A stretch of 7,598 nucleotides of DNA from Thermoflexus hugenholtzii JAD2 (lineage in GTDB: Bacteria > Chloroflexota > Dehalococcoidia > UBA2979): contig CAMDBZ010000082.1 of the NCBI GenBank assembly GCA_945889565.1, forward strand, positions 1-7,598, given 5' to 3'. How positions within the stretch are numbered: the stretch's first letter is position 1; each line of letters begins with the position of its first letter. This document shows, in pieces, positions 1 to 5,638 of the stretch. A program made the position numbers and the translations under genes. The notes beneath the pieces were generated by a model. It was not told the origin of the DNA. It was given only the letters and a program-made list of their open reading frames with translations, and searched no databases.

Positions 1-1064
1 AGCGCGAGCTGCGCGTTGACGTTGGCGAGCAGCTGCTCGCGCGCGGCGGCGAGGCCGCGCAGCGCGGCCAGCGCCTGGGCCGGTGTGCAGGCGATCGTGG
101 GTGCGCTGCGATCGTGGGCGGCGGCGTGCGCGAGGCAGGCGCGCCACCACACGGCCCAGGCGTCGAGGGTGTCGAGCACGGACTGGCGTTCGCGGTACCA
201 GCGCGCGCCGAGCGTCGCGGCGGCGTCGAAGCGCTCGTTGCGGCTGGCGGTGGCGAGGCGCTCGGCGTCGGCGGCCGCGGTCTCGCGCAGCTGGCGCAAC
301 GCGGGGTCCGAGTGCAGGCGGAGCGCGAGGCCGTAGCGGCCGCGGGCGGCGAGCGCGAGCTCGTCGGCGGTCGCGGGGTCGATGCCGTGGCTGGCGGCGA
401 GCAGCGCGGCGAGCTCCGCGCGCGGCAGCGGGCGCAGCACGAGCTCCTGGCAGCGCGAGCGGACGGTGGGCAGCAGCGCGCCGGCGTCGGCGGCGAGCAC
501 GATCAGCAGCACGGAGGCGGGCGGCTCCTCGAGCGTCTTGAGCAGCGCGTGCGCGGCCTCGCGCTGGAGGTCGTCCGCGGTGTCGATGACGAAGATGCGG
601 CGCGGCGACTGGAACGGCGCGAGGCTGGCGACGCGCTCGAGGCGGCGCACCTGGCAGATGCGGATGCGCGTGGAGCCGTCGGCGGCGTGATCGCGGTGGG
701 CGGGGCCGCTCTCGTCGCAGATGCCGCCGATGGCGATCCGCTCGATGTCGGGCGCGGTGCCGGCTTCGACGTGGATGCAGGCGCGGCACTCGCGACAGGG
801 CGCGGCGTCCGGGTCGTCCGCGCGGCGCTCGCAGCAGAGCGCCTGCGCGAGGCGGCGCGCGAGCGTGGCCTTGCCGACGCCGGTCGGTCCGCTGAAGAGG
901 TAGGCGTGGGCGAGCCGGTCCGTGGCGAGCGCGCGCCGTAGCGCGGCGACGCCGAGGCTGTGGCCGGCCACGCCCCAGTCGGCCGCCGAAGCGGCGGTGT
1001 GGCGTCCGTCGGCGTCGGCAACGTGCGCCCAGGGGCGCGGCGCGCCCGGCGCCTCAGTCGACAT
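1..1064 (-). CDS. holB: DNA polymerase III delta' subunit (partial, C-terminus beyond window)
   Basis: Delta' is the clamp-loader subunit that, with delta and tau/gamma, opens the beta sliding clamp and loads it on primed DNA. I translated the reverse strand from ATG at 1064. The frame stays open for 354 codons to the window edge, close to the full family length of about 330-400. Visible motifs are a P-loop GPTGVGKA at residues 59-66, a zinc-binding set C78, C90, C93 and C96, a Walker B-like stretch IFVIDTADDL at 157-166, the signature HALLKTLEEPP at 172-182, and the SRC motif at 203-205 (VRSRCQ). The zinc set and the LLKTLEEPP signature separate it from unrelated AAA+ proteins; gamma/tau is less likely because the P-loop Ser/Thr is Ala66 and the protein starts with a 50-residue lead. 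The start overlaps the end of lysA by 11 bases with no clear Shine-Dalgarno, so translation is probably coupled. About 15 extra residues lie between the zinc finger and the IRICQVRRL helix. Confidence 0.93.
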   Translation of the reverse strand, partial: MSTEAPGAPRPWAHVADADGRHTAASAADWGVAGHSLGVAALRRALATDRLAHAYLFSGPTGVGKATLARRLAQALCCERRADDPDAAPCRECRACIHVEAGTAPDIERIAIGGICDESGPAHRDHAADGSTRIRICQVRRLERVASLAPFQSPRRIFVIDTADDLQREAAHALLKTLEEPPASVLLIVLAADAGALLPTVRSRCQELVLRPLPRAELAALLAASHGIDPATADELALAARGRYGLALRLHSDPALRQLRETAAADAERLATASRNERFDAAATLGARWYRERQSVLDTLDAWAVWWRACLAHAAAHDRSAPTIACTPAQALAALRGLAAAREQLLANVNAQLA

Positions 1065-2406
1065 CGAGCGCCATCAGGTCGGCGGCGGTCTCGCGGCGGC
1101 GGAGCAGGCGGGCGCTGCCGTTCGCGACGAGCACGACGGCGGGCTTGTAGGCGAGGTTGTAGTTCGAGGCCATCGCGAGCTGGTACGCGCCGGCGGCGGG
1201 CGTCGCGAGCAGCTCGCCGGCGTGCAGGCGGGGGAGCGCGGCGTCGCGCACGAGGATGTCGCCGGACTCGCAGTACTTGCCGGCGATCGTGACGGTCTCC
1301 TCGGCGGGCGCGAGCGGGCGCTCGGCGGCGATCGCTTCGTAGCGGGCGCCGTACATCGCGGGGCGCACGTTGTCGGCCATGCCGCCGTCGACGGCGACGT
1401 AGGTGCGCACGCCGGGGATCTCCTTGCGCGCGCCGACGGTGTAGAGCGCGACGCCGGCGCGGCCGACGATCGAGCGGCCGGGTTCGAGCGTGAGCCGTGG
1501 CATGGGGAAGCCGCGCGCGTCGGCCTCGCGGCGGAACGTCCCGCAGATGGCGCGCGCGTAGGCGGCGAGCGCGGGCGGTTCCTGGTCGCCGAGGTAGGCG
1601 ACGGCGAAGCCGCCGCCGGGGGAGCACTCCGGGACGGCGACGCCGAGGCGGTCGCGGCAGACGTCGGCGATGAAGGCGGCGAGCACCTCGATACCGAGCA
1701 CGTACGGCTCGAGCTCGAAGATGGGCGAGCCGAGGTGCATGTGCAGGCCGCGGAACTCGAGGTGGGTGGCTTCGGCGATGGCGCGCACGGCGGCCTCGGC
1801 GGCGCCGGTGGCGATGGGCACGCCGAACTTGGTGTCGAGGATGCCGGTGGTGGTCTTCTCGTGGGTGTGCGCGTCGACGCCGGGGGAGACGCGCAGCAGC
1901 ACCGGCTGAACGACACCGGCTGCGCGCGCGGCGGCCTCGGCGAGCGCGACCTCGCCTGAGTTGTCGATGACGATGCGGCCGATGCCGCACTCGACGGCGA
2001 GCGCGAGCTCGTCGGCGCTCTTGTTGTTGCCGTGGAAGTAGACGGTGCGCATGTCGACGCCGGCGGCGCGCAGGACCTCGATCTCGCCACCGGAGACGGC
2101 GTCGAAGCCGAGCCCCTGCGCGGCGATCAGGCGCGCGAAGGGGCGATTGAGGAAGGCCTTGGACGCGTACAGCACGTCGGTCTCGGCGTGCTCGGCGCGG
2201 AAGGCGTCGCGGTAGCCGCGGCATTGCGCCTCGAGCGTGGCCTGATCGAAGACGTAGAGCGGGGTGCCGAACTCGCGCGCGAGCGCGCGCACGTCGCAGC
2301 CGCCGATCGCGAGCGTGCCGTCTGCGGTGAGCGCGGCGGTGTGCGGGAGCAGGTGCGCGAGCGGGAGCGCCGTCGCGGTGCTCGGCGGCGTGGGGGTCTG
2401 GGTCAT
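1054..2406 (-). CDS. lysA: Diaminopimelate decarboxylase
   Basis: This PLP enzyme decarboxylates meso-2,6-diaminopimelate to L-lysine and CO2, the last step of bacterial lysine synthesis, in the cytosol. The 450-residue product has the usual family length (415-450). Visible family motifs are the PLP lysine K83 in YASKAFLN, HMHLGSPI at 222-229 (usually H-x-H-x-G-S-Q, here Pro in place of Gln), the glycine loop SPGGGFAVAY at 262-271, EPGRSIV at 308-314, the substrate motif CESGD at 379-383, and GAYQLAMASNYN at 406-417. CESGD plus the ASNYN ending favours diaminopimelate over arginine or ornithine decarboxylases of the same fold. I chose ATG 2406, which sits 10 bases after a weak GAGG. An in-frame ATG at 2502 would add 32 low-complexity residues and lies inside the likely -10 element, so it is unlikely. 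The gene is followed by overlapping holB. Confidence 0.97.
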   Translation of the reverse strand: MTQTPTPPSTATALPLAHLLPHTAALTADGTLAIGGCDVRALAREFGTPLYVFDQATLEAQCRGYRDAFRAEHAETDVLYASKAFLNRPFARLIAAQGLGFDAVSGGEIEVLRAAGVDMRTVYFHGNNKSADELALAVECGIGRIVIDNSGEVALAEAAARAAGVVQPVLLRVSPGVDAHTHEKTTTGILDTKFGVPIATGAAEAAVRAIAEATHLEFRGLHMHLGSPIFELEPYVLGIEVLAAFIADVCRDRLGVAVPECSPGGGFAVAYLGDQEPPALAAYARAICGTFRREADARGFPMPRLTLEPGRSIVGRAGVALYTVGARKEIPGVRTYVAVDGGMADNVRPAMYGARYEAIAAERPLAPAEETVTIAGKYCESGDILVRDAALPRLHAGELLATPAAGAYQLAMASNYNLAYKPAVVLVANGSARLLRRRETAADLMALDVD

Positions 2407-2500
2407 GGCTGGTCGGCCTCGGTGGGTCGCCGCGCCGGGCGCGGTGCAGTCGGTCGCGTCTGGCTCGCGCGCTCGCGACGCGGCGCTGCGGGCCGGGGCC

Positions 2501-2510
2501 ATTATGGCAC
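2501..2510 (-). promoter_or_regulatory. Extended -10 promoter element for lysA-holB
   Basis: Read on the minus strand, this is GTGCCATAAT. CATAAT matches five of six bases of the sigma-70 -10 consensus and is directly preceded by TGC, giving a full extended -10 (TGn). No recognisable -35 lies 16-18 bases upstream, which extended -10 promoters tolerate. Transcription would start near 2494 and leave a leader of about 88 bases before the lysA ATG. It is the only AT-rich hexamer in the divergent region. The assignment is inferred from sequence alone. Confidence 0.4.
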
Positions 2511-2687
2511 GGCGGGGACGCGGGGGGCTGCGCGCGGGGCGATTCGCTGTTGCGGCGGATGAGGCCGGTGAACCAGGCGGCGAGGACGGTGAGCGGGGGG
2601 CAGAGGCGGTCGAGTCGCGCGGCGGGGACGTTGACGCGGCGCGGGCGTGGCACCACGCTCAGGCTGGCGTGGGCAGCGCGCGATGCA

Positions 2688-2694
2688 GGGGAGG
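2688..2694 (+). promoter_or_regulatory. Shine-Dalgarno deciding a GTG start
   Basis: GGGGAGG ends five bases before GTG 2700. It fixes the start of the SPFH gene there and argues against the in-frame ATG at 2550, which would add 50 residues rich in Arg and Ala. Confidence 0.65.
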
Positions 2695-2699
2695 CCGAC

Positions 2700-3683
2700 G
2701 TGGAGTGGATCGTGACGGTGTTGGTCCTGACGCCGCTGTGCGCGTTCGCGTTCACGCGGGCGCGGCGCGAGGGGGCGGCGCTGGCGCAGCGGGCGGCGGG
2801 CGGCGCGCGCGTGAACGTCGTGGCGATGCGCGCGGCGTGGGGGGTGCAGATCGGCGCGGCGGTGATCTTCTTCTTGTTTGTGGTGGTGTACACGCTGTCG
2901 GCGAGCGTGCATCAGATCCCGGCGGGGCACGTGGGGGTGGTCTACAACTTCGGGCGGATCATCGGACAGCGGTCGGAAGGGCTGCAGCTGACGTTCCCGT
3001 GGCAGACGATGTACCGCGAGAGCATCCAGGTGCAGCGGCATCGTTTCGCCGATGTGACGGCGTTCTCGAAGGAGACGCAGGACGTGCTGGTGGTGGCGAC
3101 GGTGAACTACTCGGTGTCGCCGAACGCGGTGCAGACGCTGCTGCGCGAGGTGGGGCCGAACTGGTTCGACCGGCTGATCGAGCCGCGGGTGGTGAACTTC
3201 CTCAAGGAGGAGACGGTCAAGTACATCACGGTGGATGTGGCGCCGAACCGCGAGAGCATCCGCTCGGCGGTGCGCGAGCGGCTGGCGCGGGACTTGGAGC
3301 AGTACTCGATCAACGTCGACGACCTGCTGATCGACAACATCGATTTCCTGCCGGAGTTCAAGCAGGCGATCGAGCAGAAGCAGATCGCGACGCAGGACGC
3401 GTTGCGCGAAGAGGCGCGGGTGGAGCAGCGTCCCAACGAGGCGCAGCAGGTGATCGAGACGGCGCGCGGCGCGGCGGAGGCGTTGAAGATCAACGCGGAC
3501 GCGCAGGCGCAGGCGAACCGCGCGCTCTCGGCGTCGCTGACTGATCAGCTGATCCAGTTCCAGCTCGTACAGAAGCTGTCCGACAAGATCCAGGTGATGT
3601 TGCTGCCGACAGGGCAGGGCGTGCTGCTGGACACGCGCTCGCTGCTGCCGGCGTCGGCGGCAACGCCCGCGGCGGCCCGCTAG
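2700..3683 (+). CDS. SPFH/Band 7 (prohibitin- or stomatin-like) membrane protein
   Basis: SPFH proteins oligomerise on the membrane and organise lipid microdomains or hold membrane proteases such as FtsH; the target here is unknown. From GTG 2700 the product is 327 residues. Two hydrophobic segments are visible, at about 3-19 (WIVTVLVLTPLCAFAF) and about 46-66 (GAAVIFFLFVVVYTL). The SPFH domain follows directly: IPAGHVGVVYNFGRI at 73-87, GLQLTFPW, a TVNYSVSP strand, and the prohibitin-like helix with LPEFKQAIEQKQIATQDA near 217-234. A charged Ala/Glu/Gln helix of coiled-coil type comes next, then the usual ending VMLLPTGQGVLLDTRSLL. A proline in VEQRPNEAQQ interrupts the helix, which is unusual for prohibitins. 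There is no HflK partner or NfeD gene beside it. The MutY-like gene starts 11 bases downstream, so the two are probably co-transcribed. The family is clear, but HflC/HflK, prohibitin and stomatin subtypes cannot be separated here. Confidence 0.92.
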   Translation: MEWIVTVLVLTPLCAFAFTRARREGAALAQRAAGGARVNVVAMRAAWGVQIGAAVIFFLFVVVYTLSASVHQIPAGHVGVVYNFGRIIGQRSEGLQLTFPWQTMYRESIQVQRHRFADVTAFSKETQDVLVVATVNYSVSPNAVQTLLREVGPNWFDRLIEPRVVNFLKEETVKYITVDVAPNRESIRSAVRERLARDLEQYSINVDDLLIDNIDFLPEFKQAIEQKQIATQDALREEARVEQRPNEAQQVIETARGAAEALKINADAQAQANRALSASLTDQLIQFQLVQKLSDKIQVMLLPTGQGVLLDTRSLLPASAATPAAAR

Positions 3684-3694
3684 CAAGCGCGCGC

Positions 3695-4660
3695 GTGACG
3701 GCGAGCGCGCGCGCGGCGCCGGTGCTGACGCCGCAGCGCGTGGGCGCGCTGCGGCGGCGGCTGCTCGCGTGGTACGACGTCGAGGGCGGCGAGTTTCCGT
3801 GGCGCGCGGCGCGCGATCCGTACGCGGCGCTGGTGGCGGCGGTGTGCTCGCAGCAGACGCAGATGGCGCGCGTGTTGCCGTTGTGGGAGCGCTGGATGGC
3901 AGCGTTCCCGACGCTTGCGGGGGCGGCCGTTGCCGACGACGCGAACGCGTTGCGCGTGTGGGGTGGCGCGGGGTACCCGCGTCGCGCGCTGTCGATCGTC
4001 GGGACGGCGCGCGTGTGTGTGCGCGAGCACGGCGGCGCGTTGCCGCGCGACGAGGTGGCGCTGCTCGCGCTGCCGGGGGTGGGACCGTTCACGGCGGCGA
4101 TCGTGCGGTGCTTCGGGTGGGGCGATGACGCGGCCGCTATCGATACGAACGTGGTGCGCGTGCTGGGGCGGGTGGTGCACGGCGATCTGCAGCCCGCGCG
4201 CGAGACGTCCGGTGCGGTGCTCGCGGCGACGGCGCGGCGGTTGCTGCCGCCGGGTGACGCGGGGCGCTGGAACCCGGCGCTGATGGACTACGGCGCGCGC
4301 GTGTGCACGCCGCGACCGCGCTGCGAGGCGTGCGTGGTGGCGACGGTGTGCGCGGCGCGGCCACGCTTCGCGCGCGGAGAGCGTGCGGAGCCGCTGCGAC
4401 GGCAGCCGGCGTACGCGGGCTCCGACCGCGAGTGGCGGGGGCGCATTCTGCGCGTGCTGCGCGCCTCGGACGGTGCGCTCGGCGGGGAGGAGTTGCTCGC
4501 GCGGGTGGGTGCCGCGCCCGGCGACGCGGCGCGCGTGCGCGCGCTGGTGGCGGCGCTGGCGCGTGAGGGGTTCGTGACGGTGGAGCGTGCGGGGCGGGTC
4601 GTGCTCGGGGGCGCGGCGTGCGGTGAGCTCGGCGCGCGCGACGGGGGTGCCGCGGTCTAG
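3695..4660 (+). CDS. MutY-like HhH-GPD adenine DNA glycosylase lacking the usual catalytic Glu
   Basis: Family members of this type remove adenine mispaired with 8-oxoguanine or G in base-excision repair. The 321-residue protein aligns with E. coli MutY: PWR at 35-37, QQTQ at 53-56, WGGAGYPRRA at 89-98, HhH motif LLALPGVGPFTAAIV at 123-137, catalytic Asp D150 in IDTNV (E. coli D138), and iron-sulfur cysteines C204, C210, C213 and C219. Deviations are Ala49 where E. coli has catalytic Glu37 (SEVMLQQT becomes AAVCSQQT), Pro95 in place of the second Tyr of GYY, and C-x5-C instead of C-x6-C in the cluster. The 8-oxoG-reading Nudix-like C-terminal domain is absent. Residues 244-305 instead look like a small winged helix (REWRGRILRVL...), as I recall for actinobacterial MutY proteins. 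Start GTG 3695 has no Shine-Dalgarno and lies 11 bases after the SPFH stop, suggesting coupled translation. The fold is sure; adenine specificity and activity are not. Confidence 0.85.
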   Translation: MTASARAAPVLTPQRVGALRRRLLAWYDVEGGEFPWRAARDPYAALVAAVCSQQTQMARVLPLWERWMAAFPTLAGAAVADDANALRVWGGAGYPRRALSIVGTARVCVREHGGALPRDEVALLALPGVGPFTAAIVRCFGWGDDAAAIDTNVVRVLGRVVHGDLQPARETSGAVLAATARRLLPPGDAGRWNPALMDYGARVCTPRPRCEACVVATVCAARPRFARGERAEPLRRQPAYAGSDREWRGRILRVLRASDGALGGEELLARVGAAPGDAARVRALVAALAREGFVTVERAGRVVLGGAACGELGARDGGAAV

Positions 4661-4687
4661 GATGGGCCGCGAACGGCGGGGGCCGAC

Positions 4688-4693
4688 GAGGGG
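4688..4693 (+). promoter_or_regulatory. Shine-Dalgarno of the MBL-fold gene
   Basis: GAGGGG lies six bases before ATG 4700 in the 39-base gap after the glycosylase stop. It shows that this gene, unlike its upstream neighbour, has its own ribosome entry. Confidence 0.6.
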
Positions 4694-4699
4694 TGAGCG

Positions 4700-5356
4700 A
4701 TGACGCAGGTGGCAGTGACGCGGGTCTACGGGGACGCGCAGGTGACGGTGGAGCTGGTGGGGCCGCTGGGGCCGTTCGCGAACAACGCGTACATCGTGCG
4801 GCCGGTGGGGAGCGGCGCGGTGACGGTCGTCGATGCGCCGGCGGGGGCGGAGGCGATCGTCACCGCGCTGGCGGGGGCGGCGGTGGAGCGGATCGTGGTG
4901 ACGCACTCGCACCGCGATCACTGGGACGGCTTCGGCGTGCTGCGGGCGTACACGAATGCGCCGGTGTTCGCGTCGGAGCGCGAGACGGAGCTGGACGCGT
5001 CGCGCGGGGTGCAGCCGCTCGCGGACGGGGCGACGTTTGCGGTGGGCGGCGCGCAGGTGGAGGTGCTGCACACGCCGGGCCATACGCCGGGTTCGATCTG
5101 CCTGCGCGTGGGCGGTGCGTTGCTGACGGGCGACACGCTGTTCCCCGGGGGGCCGGGGAACTCGCGCTCGCCGGAGGCGCTGGCGCAGGAGATCGCGTCG
5201 ATCACGGGGCGGTTGTTTGCGCTGCCGGACGCGACGCTGGTGCTGCCGGGCCACGGCGCGGGGACGACGATCGGAGCGTCGAGGGCGGAGTACGCGGTAT
5301 TCGCGGCGAAGGCGCACGCGGCGGAGCTGCATGGGGACGTGCTCTGGGCGGAGTAG
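4700..5356 (+). CDS. Metallo-beta-lactamase-fold hydrolase, glyoxalase II-like
   Basis: The 218-residue protein has the complete dinuclear metal site of the MBL superfamily: H69-x-H71-x-D73-H74 (THSHRDHWDG), H128 in HTPGHTPGS, D145 in LTGDTLF and H185 in LPGHG. This spacing fits the glyoxalase II/MBL-fold hydrolase group, whose members cleave thioesters or other esters in the cytosol. No C-terminal substrate-binding domain of true glyoxalase II is present, since the protein ends about 33 residues after H185, so the substrate cannot be named. There is no signal peptide, which argues against a secreted beta-lactamase. It starts 39 bases after the glycosylase gene with its own Shine-Dalgarno and is probably the last gene of the SPFH-glycosylase-MBL run. 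Palindromic DNA that could end transcription begins just after its stop. Confidence 0.93.
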   Translation: MTQVAVTRVYGDAQVTVELVGPLGPFANNAYIVRPVGSGAVTVVDAPAGAEAIVTALAGAAVERIVVTHSHRDHWDGFGVLRAYTNAPVFASERETELDASRGVQPLADGATFAVGGAQVEVLHTPGHTPGSICLRVGGALLTGDTLFPGGPGNSRSPEALAQEIASITGRLFALPDATLVLPGHGAGTTIGASRAEYAVFAAKAHAAELHGDVLWAE

Positions 5357-5357
5357 G

Positions 5358-5550
5358 AGGGGAGGGCCCACCCACCCACCCTCAGATCGGGGGCTGCGCC
5401 CCTGGACCTCCTGAGGGATGCGGGCCCCGTCGATGTGCACCGCGGGCGAAGGGTAAGCGGGCGCGGAGCCCTCACCCCCCGACCCCCTCTCCCCGGGGCG
5501 GGGCGAGGGGGAGCCGGAGCGGAGCTGCACTCGCTACGCTGCGGGGACCG
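5358..5550. repeat. Composite palindromic intergenic repeat, probably dispersed
   Basis: Two hairpins are visible. The first has outer arms CCCTCAG (5379-5385) and CTGAGGG (5411-5417) around an inner stem GGGGC/GCCCC (5390-5394 and 5398-5402) with loop TGC. The second has CCCCCTC (5483-5489) pairing GAGGGGG (5505-5511), and, inside one mismatch, CCCC (5491-5494) pairing GGGG (5500-5503). The strand-asymmetric C-rich tracts on the left and G-rich tracts on the right match, from memory, dispersed intergenic repeats common in Chloroflexota and other GC-rich genomes. Only one copy lies in this window, so its repeated nature is inferred. It may act as a terminator for the MBL gene but has no T-run. 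The right boundary is approximate. Confidence 0.5.
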
Positions 5551-5557
5551 GGGCTGG

Positions 5558-5600
5558 TTTGACCGCGGCTCTCGGCGATCCATAGGATTCAGCGGTCGAA
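5558..5600. promoter_or_regulatory. Inverted repeat embracing the M16 promoter
   Basis: TTTGACCGC (5558-5566) pairs with GCGGTCGAA (5592-5600) in eight of nine positions, the ninth being a possible G-U pair, across 25 bases. The left arm contains the -35 and the right arm covers the predicted start site, an arrangement that would suit an operator. It could equally be chance in GC-rich DNA. Confidence 0.3.
5559..5588 (+). promoter_or_regulatory. Sigma-70-type promoter for the M16 peptidase gene
   Basis: TTGACC at 5559-5564 matches five of six bases of the -35 consensus. After 18 bases, TAGGAT at 5583-5588 matches four of six -10 bases, including the conserved TA and final T. Transcription would start near 5595, leaving about 45 bases before GTG 5639. 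It lies in the only lower-GC stretch of the gap. Confidence 0.5.
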
Positions 5601-5625
5601 CCCTGGCTTCGAGCAAGATTCCGTG

Positions 5626-5635
5626 AAGGGGAGGG
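5626..5635 (+). promoter_or_regulatory. Strong Shine-Dalgarno before a GTG start
   Basis: AAGGGGAGGG ends three bases before GTG 5639, with the GGAGG core four bases upstream. It is the best ribosome site in the window and fixes the start of the M16 peptidase. Confidence 0.7.
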
Positions 5636-5638
5636 CGC

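Larger units (their letters stand above)
2407..2699. other. Divergent intergenic region between lysA and the SPFH gene
   Basis: About 290 GC-rich bases separate the two divergent genes. On the minus strand it carries the extended -10 described separately. On the plus strand the best -35-like hexamer is TTGACG at 2631-2636, but the hexamer 17 bases on (CACGCT, 2654-2659) keeps only the second and last -10 bases, so the rightward promoter is weakly supported. Long open frames run through it on both strands, but their composition is Arg/Ala/Gly-rich and resembles no protein family I know. I see no riboswitch or small RNA. Confidence 0.4.

Noticed and set aside
91..118. Direct repeat GCGATCGTGGG in two copies
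   Set aside because: It is 11 bases only, inside the holB coding frame, and readily explained by codon bias.
114..941. Plus-strand open frame of about 275 codons opposite holB
   Set aside because: It is Gly/Ala/Arg-rich antisense of the delta' gene and has no recognisable motif.
503..2893. Minus-strand open frame of about 796 codons
   Set aside because: It runs out of frame through lysA and part of holB. The lysA stretch is an Arg/Ala/Pro-rich shadow, while the true frames carry full family motifs. The frame joins the genuine holB frame downstream only after crossing the lysA end.
3680..5530. Minus-strand open frame of about 616 codons opposite the glycosylase and MBL genes
   Set aside because: Its translation is almost entirely Arg, Ala, His and Pro, typical of the antisense of GC-rich genes. 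Both genes on the other strand have complete motifs.
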